Source: UBA1479 sp040216635 (GTDB lineage Bacteria; Pseudomonadota; Alphaproteobacteria; Rhodospirillales; Casp-alpha2). Taken from it: a stretch of DNA of 64,000 nt. Below, piece by piece: positions 43,462 to 52,340 of the stretch (the stretch's first letter is position 1; every line of letters begins with the position of its first letter). A model generated the notes under the pieces. The model made no database searches and was not told where the DNA came from. It was given only the letters and a program-made list of their open reading frames with translations. Location of the stretch: positions 1-64,000 of the forward strand of contig JAVJOU010000016.1 of the NCBI GenBank assembly GCA_040216635.1, given 5' to 3'. A program made the translations under genes and the position numbers.

Positions 43462-44157
43462 CTAACCCCAATTATCCAGACCTTCGGCCCGATTGACCAT
43501 GGTGTCGATTTCCTTCTTCACCAGGCGCTCGATCAGATACGGCAGATTGCGGTCCAGCCATTCACGCAGGATCGGCTTCAGCATTTCGCGCACGATACCT
43601 TCCAGCGACGCATCGCCCGAGGTCATGACCGGCAGATCGCGGCGATCCAGGATCGCGCGCGCCAGTTCCGCCAGAACGTCCGAACCGTGCAGCGAGGTCG
43701 GCTGGGACACGATCGCATCGGGGGCAACCATATCCGGCGTCAATTCCATGATATCCGCCATGGGTTCCGGCTCCGGCATGGGAGGCGGCGGCGGGGCCGG
43801 CGTGGGCTCCGGCATGGGTTCCGGTTCCGGCATAGGTTCCGGCTCGGGCTCCGGTTCCGGTTCGGACGGGGCGTCGAACGCCGCGAACGGGTCGTCTTCC
43901 TCGTCCACATCGGTCATTTCAATTTCCGGCTCGGGCTCCGGCTCAGGGGCGGGTTCCGGCTCTGGCTCGGGTTCCGGCGCGGGCTCCGGCTCTGGTGCAG
44001 GCTCCGGTTCCGGCGCGGGCTCAGGTGCCGCAGCCTCTTCGGCCGGTGCACCACCACCCTCCTCGTCTTCCTCCTCCGCCAAAATCTTGCGGATGGAAGA
44101 GAGGATATCCTCCATCGAAGGTTCGCCGCCTTCAGCAGCTTCGGCTTCTTCGCTCAT
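43462..44157 (-). CDS. popZ: PopZ-like polar organizing protein (DUF2497)
   Basis: 231 residues. The N-terminal helix SMEDILSSIRKILAEEEDEE and the C-terminal block REMLKPILREWLDRNLPYL with IERLVKKEIDTMVNRAEGL are the two conserved PopZ regions. Between them lie about 110 residues of Pro-Glu repeats (PEPEPAPEPEP type), the disordered acidic linker that allows PopZ to condense at cell poles. In Caulobacter it tethers the centromere and recruits signalling proteins. It sits in the tolC-popZ-valS order. Confidence 0.93.
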   Translation of the reverse strand: MSEEAEAAEGGEPSMEDILSSIRKILAEEEDEEGGGAPAEEAAAPEPAPEPEPAPEPEPAPEPEPEPEPAPEPEPEPEIEMTDVDEEDDPFAAFDAPSEPEPEPEPEPMPEPEPMPEPTPAPPPPPMPEPEPMADIMELTPDMVAPDAIVSQPTSLHGSDVLAELARAILDRRDLPVMTSGDASLEGIVREMLKPILREWLDRNLPYLIERLVKKEIDTMVNRAEGLDNWG

Positions 44158-44352
44158 AATCCCGCATGCCCATCATTTTTTGTCGCAATTCCCGGCCCCA
44201 CTCCCACGCAGACCCAGTTCATGCCACTTTCCCAAAAATACACCAGCCATTAACTCACGTTGATCGTTAATATTTGGTATATCACAGGAATTAATTGCCG
44301 GGCGCCGTCAGGGGCGCCACCGTCATCAGCGACGGCAAGGGGCGAATGCGCC

Positions 44353-45813
44353 CTACTTGCTTTCCCCGCTGCTAGATCCGCCGACCCACTTGCCGCGCAC
44401 TTCGTCATAGTGATTGCGCGGATCGTACACATCGACGGCCAGTTTCAGGTCCTGGGCGGTCATCCGGCCGATAGCGGCCGACAGTTCGAACGCGGCGACC
44501 CGCTCGTCGCGCTGGGCCTCCGTATGGCCGACGCGGGAATCGAGAAGTTCCTGTTCCGCATCCAAAACGTCCAGAACCGTGCGCGAACCCACGGCGGCCT
44601 CGCGCTCGACCCCGTCCAGGGCGACCACGTTGGCTTCGATCTGGGCGCTGAACGACACCACACGCGCGCGCGCCGTCTGCAGGTTCTCCCAGGCGCTGGT
44701 CGCGTCCTCGATGGCGTCGCGGCGGGCCTGATCGATGTTGCGGGTCAGCTCGGCAAGGTCCTGTTTGGCCTCGCGCAGGCGGGAATAGACCGCCCCCTGC
44801 TGATAGATCGGGACCGTAAGGTTGAGTCTGATATCCGCGGAATTCGATATTCCTCTTTCGGAAGAGGTTTCAAACGCCCGGTCGAAGCTTGCGGTCACAT
44901 CAACCTCGGGCAGCAACTCCCCCTTCACCTCGCGCACGGCCTTCTGGCCCGCCTTGCGGTCGAACTCCGCGGCGATGACGTTGGGGTTGGTGGTCGCGGC
45001 CAGCTTGATGGCGTCAAGCCGGTCCTTCGGCAACCCGCCGGGATCACCCGGAAGCTCCAGATTCCTCGGCGCCGGCAGGCCGACCACGTTTTCGTAGGTC
45101 GCGCGCGAGTTTTCCAGGGTGGCCTCGGCCCGGATACGGTCGGCCGTGGCGCCGGCCAGGCGGGCTTCGGCCTGGTGCACGTCGGTGCGCGTGATCTCGC
45201 CGACCTCGAAGCGGTCCTTGGTCGCCTCAAGCTGACGCTTCAAGACCTTTTCGTTGTTGACGTTAAGCGACAACACGGCCTCGTCCCGGAACACGTTGAG
45301 ATAGGCCGTCGCGGCGGCGAGCAGGATATCCTGCTCCGTGTCGATCAGGCGCGCCCGTTCGGCGCGGACGGCATATTCCGCCTCTTCGGTGGCGGCGACG
45401 GTGCGCCCGCCGCGGAACAGCGGCTGTGTTACCGACACACCGAGGGTCTGGGGGGTACGGTTCTGCGAACGCCCCCCGAAGCCGCCGGCCCGCAGGGTGC
45501 TTGAATTGTACTCCTTGCCCGTGGAGCCCGTGATGGCGACCGACGGCCGCCAGTTGGACAGCGCCTGGGGCACCTGTTCGTCCGTGGCACGCAGGCGAGC
45601 CCGGCGCGCCGCCAGGGTCGGGTTGTTGGAATAGGCCGCGATCAGGGCATCAGCCAGATCCTGTGCCGTTGCCGGCGCCGGAGAAAAAGCCAGTGCACCG
45701 GCAATGACAGCTGCACCGAATGCGGCGCGCGGAAGATCAAAAAGATATCTGTGGGGGATTGAAAGTCGTGTGCTCAAGGCCGTTACTCGCCTGTGGTTGT
45801 GTGCGGATACCAT
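44353..45813 (-). CDS. tolC: TolC-family outer membrane efflux/secretion channel
   Basis: 486 residues. A signal peptide (AAVIAGALAFSPAPATAQ) precedes two repeats of the TolC fold. Typical segments: AYSNNPTLAARRARLRATDE, VTQPLFRGGRTVAATEEAEY, VGEITRTDVHQAEARLAGAT and QEELLDSRVGHTEAQRDERV-type sequence (AEQELLDSRVGHTEAQRDER). It could serve the type I secretion pair at 57447-61267 as well as efflux pumps. The start is uncertain by about 12 codons. Confidence 0.93.
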   Translation of the reverse strand: MVSAHNHRRVTALSTRLSIPHRYLFDLPRAAFGAAVIAGALAFSPAPATAQDLADALIAAYSNNPTLAARRARLRATDEQVPQALSNWRPSVAITGSTGKEYNSSTLRAGGFGGRSQNRTPQTLGVSVTQPLFRGGRTVAATEEAEYAVRAERARLIDTEQDILLAAATAYLNVFRDEAVLSLNVNNEKVLKRQLEATKDRFEVGEITRTDVHQAEARLAGATADRIRAEATLENSRATYENVVGLPAPRNLELPGDPGGLPKDRLDAIKLAATTNPNVIAAEFDRKAGQKAVREVKGELLPEVDVTASFDRAFETSSERGISNSADIRLNLTVPIYQQGAVYSRLREAKQDLAELTRNIDQARRDAIEDATSAWENLQTARARVVSFSAQIEANVVALDGVEREAAVGSRTVLDVLDAEQELLDSRVGHTEAQRDERVAAFELSAAIGRMTAQDLKLAVDVYDPRNHYDEVRGKWVGGSSSGESK

Positions 45814-45936
45814 ACTACCTGCAGGCGCCGCGTCCAGATTTCAACTAATTACCTGCAAAAATACAGATAATTCATAAACTTGCATATACATCGTCTCGAA
45901 CCATCAAACCACCGATTCGATATGGATTCGGTCCAA

Positions 45937-46593
45937 TCAGAAGGTAAATGCTTCTTCCAGCTCGAACCCCGGAAGATCCGGGGTTCCCGCATCGAACAAA
46001 TCGCGGCGGGAAATATGTTCGCTATAACGAACCGCCAAAAGGGCATTGCCGACCGCGTTTCCCGGCTTGGATGTCACGGCCACAAGGCGGCCGCCTTCGG
46101 CCAGTTGTTTTTCGATTTTCTCCGGCACGCTGGGAACGGCGCCGTCAAAGAAGATCACGTCATAAGGAGCCTGTTTCGGGTATCCGTTGGCCATCTTCCC
46201 GCCGATCACCGCGACCGTGTCGATGCCCAAACCATCCAAAGTTTCCTGGGCCTGCTTGGCCAGTGCCTTGTCGCTTTCAACCACGACCACCGTATTGGCC
46301 AGTTTCGACAGCAATGCCGCCGAATACCCCGTGCCGCAACCGATGCAAAGAACGACGTCATCCGCGGTTACTTTTGCGGCCTGCAACAGACGCGCGATGA
46401 TCATGGGTTCCATGATATAGCGGCCGCCGCCGACCGGTAGGGCCTCGTCCACATAGGCGATCGAGCGCTTGGCATCGGGCGCGAAAACCTCACGCGGCAT
46501 TTCCGCCATGGCATCAATGACGCGGTCGTCCGTGACCCGGTTGGGCAGGACCTGACAATCGATCATGTTTCGGCGCGCGGCAGCGAAATCCAT
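45937..46593 (-). CDS. Protein-L-isoaspartate methyltransferase-family protein (second copy)
   Basis: 218 residues. It starts MDFAAARRNMIDCQVLPNRV, typical of the alphaproteobacterial PCMT paralogue found upstream of tolC. The SAM motif is VLCIGCGTGYSAALLSKLA, and YDVIFFDGAVPSVPEKI follows. It differs from pcm at 12716 in length and N-terminus, so its substrate may not be isoaspartate. The C-terminus ends in a Glu/Phe tail. Confidence 0.88.
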   Translation of the reverse strand: MDFAAARRNMIDCQVLPNRVTDDRVIDAMAEMPREVFAPDAKRSIAYVDEALPVGGGRYIMEPMIIARLLQAAKVTADDVVLCIGCGTGYSAALLSKLANTVVVVESDKALAKQAQETLDGLGIDTVAVIGGKMANGYPKQAPYDVIFFDGAVPSVPEKIEKQLAEGGRLVAVTSKPGNAVGNALLAVRYSEHISRRDLFDAGTPDLPGFELEEAFTF

Positions 46594-46884
46594 ATCGCCG
46601 GTTCTCCTTCGCTTAAAGGAACGGGCCGCCGGAGGTCCGGACAGGCTGAATTCTGTATAGTCCCAGCCGCCGGCAAAGACAATGGCGGCGCGTGTTTTGT
46701 ATGCCTGAATGGGATCATTTCATACCATGCAAAAATGCGCTGAACAGGTGCTTGACCACCGGGGGGTCTGTATGTAAGTTCCGCCCTCTGTGGGCCGAAG
46801 CCGGTCAGCCTGGCCCTTTGGATACATCCTTACGGGGACTGTCCTTGGGGATTAAGCCCCGGCACGAATTAAGTGCCTTCCTGG
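46594..46884. other. Gene-free stretch upstream of the tRNA pair
   Basis: About 291 bases with no credible protein gene. It holds several potential helices: GGGCC/GGCCC (46792-46822 region), GGGG/CCCC (46846-46861 region), GCAC/GTGC (46862-46875 region), and a long-range pairing of AGGTGCTT (46746-46753) with AAGTGCCT (46871-46878, two G-U pairs). It may be a leader or promoter zone for the tRNAs. Confidence 0.4.
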
Positions 46885-46958
46885 GGCGCGGTGGCGGAGT
46901 GGCTACGCAGCGGCCTGCAAAGCCGTGTACACCGGTTCGATTCCGGTCCGCGCCTCCA
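46885..46958 (+). tRNA. tRNA-Cys (GCA)
   Basis: The acceptor stem GGCGCGG (46885-46891) pairs with CCGCGCC (46948-46954); discriminator T, then encoded CCA. The anticodon GCA is at 46917-46919 and the T-loop GGTTCGATTCC is intact. U73 is the expected cysteine identity base. Confidence 0.97.
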
Positions 46959-46965
46959 CGCCTGA

Positions 46966-47041
46966 TCCGGCGTAGCTCAGTTGGTAGAGCAGTCGGCTGT
47001 TAACCGACTTGTCGCAAGTTCGAGTCTTGCCGCCGGAGCCA
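46966..47041 (+). tRNA. tRNA-Asn (GTT)
   Basis: The acceptor stem TCCGGCG (46966-46972) pairs with CGCCGGA (47031-47037); discriminator G, then encoded CCA. The anticodon GTT is at 46999-47001 and the T-loop AGTTCGAGTCT is intact. It lies seven bases after tRNA-Cys, so the pair is likely one transcript. Confidence 0.97.
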
Positions 47042-47048
47042 ATTCAAG

Positions 47049-47084
47049 AAGGGCCAGTCCTGAAACCGGGGCTGGCCCTTTTTC
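47049..47084 (+). terminator. Intrinsic terminator after the tRNA pair
   Basis: A 9-bp stem AAGGGCCAG / CTGGCCCTT (47049-47057 with 47072-47080) followed by TTT, eight bases after the encoded CCA of tRNA-Asn. Confidence 0.88.
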
Positions 47085-47100
47085 CTTGCCGTCGGATTTC

Positions 47101-49029
47101 TTAGCCGGCCAGCGTCACGCAAAGTGCCGTGAGATCATCGCCGCCGACGTTTGGGCCGGCGGAAATGAGGTCTGCCAGGCGTTTGCAGGCAGCGTCCTCC
47201 GCCCCACTCCCGGCCATATTGGCGAGAAACCTGTCGAACGCATGCGCCTTTTTGTGATCTTCATCCAAGAGGGCGATCAATCCGTCCGTGAACAAAACCA
47301 AGGCACCACCGGCTGGCATATCAAGAGATCGCAATTCATAGGGGAAATTACCGCCGGCTCCTACGGGAAGCCCCTTGCCCGACCCCGACGCAACGTGCCC
47401 GCCCGCCCGATCAAATACCACCGGATGCGGCACCCCGGCCGCCGCATATTCGAATCGCCCCGCCGCCGAGTCGATGATTCCATAAATCATCGCCGCATAT
47501 TGGCCAGTCGGCAGCGCCGGTTTGAACGCCTCATCAAGCCGCCGAAGGACGGCATCCGGCGCTTCATCCACCAAATCCATATCGGACATCAGGGCCCACA
47601 ACCGCAACGTGTTGAGCCCCGCCACCGGACCATGCCCTGTCATATCGGCCACGAACAAGGCCAGCTTGCCATCCCCCAGATCAAAACCGCCCCAGATATC
47701 GCCGCTAACACTTGAACATGCCGCCGACCAGGCAGAAATCGCGCATCTCTCCCTGCCTAAAACACCTGTATTCGGCAGCAGTTGTGATTGATACCGGAAA
47801 AGGGCCGGTGCCAGACGATTTTCATCAGCCGTACCCAATTCCATAGTCTCGGGCAGAATAAGGCAACGCACCACGGCCTCGACCAAATCCGGGTCGGCAG
47901 GTAATTCCAAGGTGGCGGCGGGCAATTCCCCAATGCTCAGTTTGATCGCGCGATCGGTATTTTCATCGCTTTGGGAAATCTCTTGGGAGACAGGCGACAC
48001 CACCAAACCGGAGGCCTCATCATCGGCTGATGTCACGTCCCATTGAGATATGCCGCGAAGTCGCTCTTCGACGTCTCCATCGATATTGGGCTTTAAGTCG
48101 ATTGACGGCTTGGCAACAGATGCCTCTGTCTTTGGCTCTTCGAATTCGACGGAGGCTTCAACGACATTTCCCCTGCCCTTGTAGTTCAATGTGGAAAACG
48201 ACATGCGGCGCGCCATGGCAATACCCCGGCCGTGGGTGTCGAACACCCGTTCCATGGTCAGGTCCATATAGGCCTGCCAATCGAACCCCTTGCCTTCATC
48301 CGCAATGGTGAATACGGCCCGCCCGGTGGTCCGCGTCACCTCCACCGTAACACGGCGGTCGCAATAGGGTTCCTGCGACAGACGCGCCTCGATGGCTTCA
48401 TCCCATCGTCCTTCGGCCAACAGCACCGATTTTTCGGCATAATTCAGTTCCAGGTTTCCATGCTCGATGGCGTTGATCAGAAGTTCAGAAAACCCCATGG
48501 CAACGGCGCTAGACCGCGGCAGGCTGCTGGCCAATAGTACCGCCAACGCATCCGCTTCCTTAGGCGAGCGCAGAACAAAGGTGCCCTGCGTCATCAATTG
48601 AATCGCGCCGGACCTTTTGGCCAATTCGGTCTGCAGGCGGCAATGGCGGGCATATTCCTCGGTTGCCGAACGAACGACCGAAACCAGAACATCCACGTCA
48701 TAGGGTTTGGTGAGGTAGTAGTGAACGCCCGCTTCGATGCCGTCGATGATTTCCTGCTCGCGGTCCATGGCCGTCTGCATGATGACGGGAACATCCCGCA
48801 AACCGCTTTCCGCCTTGATCTTGGCCAGCAATTCCATGCCGTCCATTTCGGGCATCCGCCGGTCAAGCAGAATGGCATCGTAGATATCCCCTCCCTGGCA
48901 CAAAGCCTGCCAAGCTTCGGCACCGTCGCCTGCTTCGTCGATCTGAAACCCGGCCGGTTCCAGGCAATATCTCAACGTCTGACGATTGATGTCCTCGTCA
49001 TCGACGATAAGAAGCCGGACATTGGGCAT
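47101..49029 (-). CDS. Response regulator fused to anti-sigma-type kinase and PP2C phosphatase
   Basis: 642 residues. REC domain 1-120 with DDE acid pocket, phospho-Asp about 56 (LLDRRMPEMDG) and Lys about 108. A GHKL ATPase of the RsbW type follows at about 150-300: N-box SELLINAIEHGNLELN, IADEGKGFDW and HGRGIAMARRM. A SpoIIE/RsbU-type PP2C domain ends the protein (VSGDIWGGFDL, VADMTGHGPVAG, GGDDLTALCV). This is a complete partner-switch regulator in one chain. It follows the STAS gene by 38 bases on the same strand. It resembles HsbR/CrsR, but the two output domains appear in the reverse order. Confidence 0.9.
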   Translation of the reverse strand: MPNVRLLIVDDEDINRQTLRYCLEPAGFQIDEAGDGAEAWQALCQGGDIYDAILLDRRMPEMDGMELLAKIKAESGLRDVPVIMQTAMDREQEIIDGIEAGVHYYLTKPYDVDVLVSVVRSATEEYARHCRLQTELAKRSGAIQLMTQGTFVLRSPKEADALAVLLASSLPRSSAVAMGFSELLINAIEHGNLELNYAEKSVLLAEGRWDEAIEARLSQEPYCDRRVTVEVTRTTGRAVFTIADEGKGFDWQAYMDLTMERVFDTHGRGIAMARRMSFSTLNYKGRGNVVEASVEFEEPKTEASVAKPSIDLKPNIDGDVEERLRGISQWDVTSADDEASGLVVSPVSQEISQSDENTDRAIKLSIGELPAATLELPADPDLVEAVVRCLILPETMELGTADENRLAPALFRYQSQLLPNTGVLGRERCAISAWSAACSSVSGDIWGGFDLGDGKLALFVADMTGHGPVAGLNTLRLWALMSDMDLVDEAPDAVLRRLDEAFKPALPTGQYAAMIYGIIDSAAGRFEYAAAGVPHPVVFDRAGGHVASGSGKGLPVGAGGNFPYELRSLDMPAGGALVLFTDGLIALLDEDHKKAHAFDRFLANMAGSGAEDAACKRLADLISAGPNVGGDDLTALCVTLAG

Positions 49030-49067
49030 GCCGGTCTCCCTTCAGGGATAAGGGGGCAAAGACGATT

Positions 49068-49370
49068 TTACGCGAAAGTGAACAGTGTATCGAAACAGGC
49101 AAGTTCCAAGACTTCCTTGGCACTGCCGGTCATGCCGGTCAGCGTAATACCCTTGCCCTTGTCCTGGGCGGCTTCGCGCAATATCAGCAACACGCCGAGG
49201 CCTGCGGAATCGATATATTCAACGCCGGAAAGATCGACGACAATTTTTTCTGCATTCACGCGCATCAGGGCAAGTGACAATCCGGAAACTTCACCGCGGT
49301 CCGAAAACGTCATCTGCCCGGAAATTTGCGCCGTGACCGTGTCGCCTTTTTCAGAAATTTGATATTTCAT
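49068..49370 (-). CDS. STAS-domain anti-sigma factor antagonist
   Basis: 100 residues, single STAS domain. The phosphorylatable Ser is in EYIDSAGLGVLLILRE, the RsbV/SpoIIAA signature. It is the expected partner of the kinase and phosphatase domains encoded just downstream: phosphorylated by the ATPase domain and dephosphorylated by the PP2C domain. The final target (a sigma factor or c-di-GMP enzyme) is not encoded in the window. Confidence 0.93.
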   Translation of the reverse strand: MKYQISEKGDTVTAQISGQMTFSDRGEVSGLSLALMRVNAEKIVVDLSGVEYIDSAGLGVLLILREAAQDKGKGITLTGMTGSAKEVLELACFDTLFTFA

Positions 49371-49611
49371 GGTTCCATCTCCTCATCTGTCCGACTTTGC
49401 GTTTATCGACGCATGCACACAGCGCTTCCGTTGACCAACACTTTGATTTTGCATCATTTCGCTATCTCCGCCAAGCGCCCGGAAATTGCATGACGGCACC
49501 ACCGGAATACGTACTTCAACGAAGCAAGCATCATGCCAGTGCTGGACGTACCAGGCGTTATATTTCAACCTGTCCGCCCACCCCGCCGCTGGTCGCCATC
49601 AGAGGTCCAAA

Positions 49612-50295
49612 GTGCTGTTATCCCGGTTCATTGTTGTCCAATTTGCATTGGCAATTCTTGCCATGGCAATCACAGCCCCCCCTGCGGCCGCGGCCGAATG
49701 CCGCCTGCCGGAGGTGGTCGCGACGGTGGACCTGAAGCAAACGCGGGGCGACATCCGTTTTTCCAACGGTTTTTCCGGAAAACAATTAGCCGCCAAGCGC
49801 CGCCGTGCCGGTGCGGCGGCAACCCAGGGGACCGAATGGCACCCGGTCGGCCTGATGAGCCGCGACCTGGAATGGGAATTTCGCGTTCAGGTTCAGGGAG
49901 AACGCCGAACCAAGGGCTTTTGCGTCGGCCTGAAGCATGCGGAAATGACCATCGGATACGACCGCATCAAGGTCTATATCGACCGCCGTTATCGCCCTGG
50001 CACCTGCCAATATCAGGTCATCCTGGAGCACGAAAACGAACACGTGCGCAATTTTCAGGATACCCTCGCAAACTATATCCCGGCCATTCGCCAACGCCTG
50101 ATCGATGTCGCCAGATCGTCACTGCCGCAGGTTGCTGGGTCCATGCAATCCGGCGCCCGGTATTTCGTCGGCCATCTGCGCAACAGCCTGACACCCCTGA
50201 TCCGCCAGATGCAGGCGGACATGGATGCCGCCGACCGCCGGCTTGACACGGTTCAGAACTACCGCGCCACCCAGGCACGCTGTGATGGTTGGTAA
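49612..50295 (+). CDS. Secreted hypothetical protein with HExxH motif
   Basis: About 227 residues from GTG 49612, seven bases after AGAGG; the frame is open further upstream without signal-like sequence. The signal peptide is VVQFALAILAMAITAPPAAA with cleavage before AECRLPE. The segment VILEHENEHVRNFQDTL contains HENEH, a zinc-protease-type HExxH, and cysteines (for example GTCQY, FCVG) suggest a disulfide-bonded periplasmic protein. It is similar in outline to DUF922-type putative proteases, which I offer as a possibility only. It is convergent with dinB. Confidence 0.65.
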   Translation: MLLSRFIVVQFALAILAMAITAPPAAAAECRLPEVVATVDLKQTRGDIRFSNGFSGKQLAAKRRRAGAAATQGTEWHPVGLMSRDLEWEFRVQVQGERRTKGFCVGLKHAEMTIGYDRIKVYIDRRYRPGTCQYQVILEHENEHVRNFQDTLANYIPAIRQRLIDVARSSLPQVAGSMQSGARYFVGHLRNSLTPLIRQMQADMDAADRRLDTVQNYRATQARCDGW

Positions 50296-50311
50296 TATCC
50301 GTGCGCAGCCT

Positions 50312-51598
50312 TTAACGGGGCCCCAGCGAACGCCCTTTCTTGATGGCGCCGTCCCCGAACTTGCCACGCACGCGATCCATGGCGTCCTCGACCTTGCGTA
50401 TGCGGTCAGCGCGGTCCGTCCCAGCCAGAAGGTCCTCCATATCCGGCGGCTCGTCCATCACAGGGGCGACGGTCTGCACCCCGGCCCCCAACAAACGAAA
50501 CAGCCGCCCATCGGCTTCTTTGGCCAACATCGGCAGAGACGCGCGGTAAATCGCGTCCGCCGATTGGGTCGGATGGTCCAGGCGTTTTGAGCGCGTCAGC
50601 TGTTTGAACCCCTGGGTCTTGAGTTTCAACACCACCGTCGCCCCGGTAAGCTGCTTGCGCTTCAGACGTGCCGAAACCTTTTCGGCAAGCCGCCACAGGA
50701 TCGGCTTCAGGTCGTCCAGGTCGCCGATATCGTTTTCGAAGGTCGTTTCGGAAGACACACTTTTGGTCGCACTTTCCGGCGTCACCCGGCGATCATCCTC
50801 ACCCCGGGAGAAATGATAAAGCCTGCCGCCCATGGAACCGTAGCGCGCCGTTAAATCCCGCTCGTCATAGCGTAGCAGGTCACCGACCATCGCAATTCCG
50901 TCCTTTTCCAGCTTCTTGCGCAGACTGGCGCCCACCCCCCAGATCAGACCGACGGGCTTTTCCTTAAGGAAAGCGGCGGCTTCGGCACGGCCGATTGCGG
51001 CGAACCCCCTCGGCTTGTCCAAGTCTGACGCGACCTTGGCCAGGAATTTGTTGTAGCTCAGCCCGATCGAAGCCGTGACCCCGACCTCGTCCTCGATCCG
51101 TTTGACCAGCCGCACCAAGGTTTGCGCGGGCGGCCCCTTGTGAAGCGCTTCCGTTCCCGACAGATCAAGAAAAGCCTCGTCAATGCTGATCGGCTCGACC
51201 AAGGGCGACAGGCTTTGCATCAAGGCACGAATTTCACGACCTACTTTTTGATATTTTTCGATATCCGGGCGGATCACGACAGCCTTGGGACAACGCTTGA
51301 GAGCCTGAAACATGGGCATGGCCGAGCGCACCCCGTTGATCCGGGCGATATAACAACAGGCCGCGACAACCCCGCGGCGGCCGCCGCCGACGATCACCGG
51401 GCGACCGGCGATGTCCGGGTTGTCCCGTTTTTCAACGCTTGCGTAAAAGGCATCGCAATCGATATGCGCCAGCGAAAGCGTGGTCAGTTCATCGTGGCGA
51501 AACACCCGCCCGACGCCACAGGCCGGACAGCGTTCAACCGACGACGGTTTCGCCGATTCCCATATGGTTGCGCAATCCCGGCAGACAGCCTTCATCAT
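50312..51598 (-). CDS. dinB: DNA polymerase IV with N-terminal zinc finger
   Basis: About 428 residues from ATG 51598 (51595 is a near alternative; an upstream TTG at 51634 is less likely). A four-cysteine finger (CRDC ... CPAC) occupies residues 1-35, an extension typical of alphaproteobacterial DinB. The Y-family core has AHIDCDAFYASVEKRDNP, and EPISIDEAFLDLSG holds the catalytic Asp-Glu. GLSYNKFLAKVASDLDKPRG follows. It performs translesion synthesis. No LexA box was identified upstream. Confidence 0.94.
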   Translation of the reverse strand: MMKAVCRDCATIWESAKPSSVERCPACGVGRVFRHDELTTLSLAHIDCDAFYASVEKRDNPDIAGRPVIVGGGRRGVVAACCYIARINGVRSAMPMFQALKRCPKAVVIRPDIEKYQKVGREIRALMQSLSPLVEPISIDEAFLDLSGTEALHKGPPAQTLVRLVKRIEDEVGVTASIGLSYNKFLAKVASDLDKPRGFAAIGRAEAAAFLKEKPVGLIWGVGASLRKKLEKDGIAMVGDLLRYDERDLTARYGSMGGRLYHFSRGEDDRRVTPESATKSVSSETTFENDIGDLDDLKPILWRLAEKVSARLKRKQLTGATVVLKLKTQGFKQLTRSKRLDHPTQSADAIYRASLPMLAKEADGRLFRLLGAGVQTVAPVMDEPPDMEDLLAGTDRADRIRKVEDAMDRVRGKFGDGAIKKGRSLGPR

Positions 51599-51764
51599 TC
51601 GGTCGGATTTCCGCCATAAACGATTGAACGACAAGCAATCTTGACGCCTGCCCCCGAAGGGCGCGACTATGTTACGAGCAGTCGGGGCGATGTTCCATCC
51701 GCAGCATTATGCAACGGTCAGACTGTGCTCTAAAGCGCCGCCATTGGCGGGAAGGTGTTCGAGG

Positions 51765-52340
51765 ATGAGTGACCCGGTCTCCGCAACCGCAGAGTCAGAC
51801 GACCTGCGGGAAGCGCAGCTTGAGATACGGCAACTGAAAGATACCGTCGCCGCGCTACGCGAAGAACTTGAAAACAAGGTTTTCGATATTCAGCGCGTCG
51901 AGCAGGACGCGCGCGCCGAAGGCGTAGATGAGATCAAACAGCTCAAAGACACCGCTGCGGCCTTGCGCGAAGAAATGGAGCAACTGAATTTCGCCCGCCA
52001 GCAAGAGGTTCAGGAAGAACGGGCCGCCGGCAACGACGAGATCACGCAACTCAAGAACACTATTCAAGCGCTGCGCGACGAGATGGAAACGCTGAAGCTT
52101 GAAAAAGAAAGAGAACTGAACGAGGCCGTTTCCGCCGGCCGCGATGAAATTCAACAACTCAAGGCCACCATCGCCAATCTGCGCCAGCAAATGGAAGATC
52201 TGAATTTCAATCATCAGGAAGCCATACAGGAACTGAACCGCACCCGCCGGGATGAAGTGGGCGAATTGCAGCAGGCGATTGTAACCCTCAGGCGTACGTT
52301 GGAAATTAAATCCCAGGCTGCCTCGGATATGCGCCAATGA
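51765..52340 (+). CDS. Coiled-coil protein with four 36-residue repeats
   Basis: 191 residues from ATG 51765. After a short N-terminus, the protein is four copies of a 36-residue helical unit starting (D)EI-QLK-T-AALREEME; copies begin at LEIRQLKDT, DEIKQLKDT, DEITQLKNT and DEIQQLKAT, with a partial fifth at DEVGELQQA. There are no membrane segments. Its stop overlaps the start of the GAF-GAF-PAS cyclase by four bases (ATGA), so the two are translationally coupled and probably interact. I do not recognise the family. Confidence 0.8.
   Translation: MSDPVSATAESDDLREAQLEIRQLKDTVAALREELENKVFDIQRVEQDARAEGVDEIKQLKDTAAALREEMEQLNFARQQEVQEERAAGNDEITQLKNTIQALRDEMETLKLEKERELNEAVSAGRDEIQQLKATIANLRQQMEDLNFNHQEAIQELNRTRRDEVGELQQAIVTLRRTLEIKSQAASDMRQ

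Noticed and set aside
43493..44263. A plus-strand frame encoding long Gly-Ser repeats opposite popZ
   Set aside because: It is the mirror of the Pro-Glu codon repeats in popZ and has no independent support.
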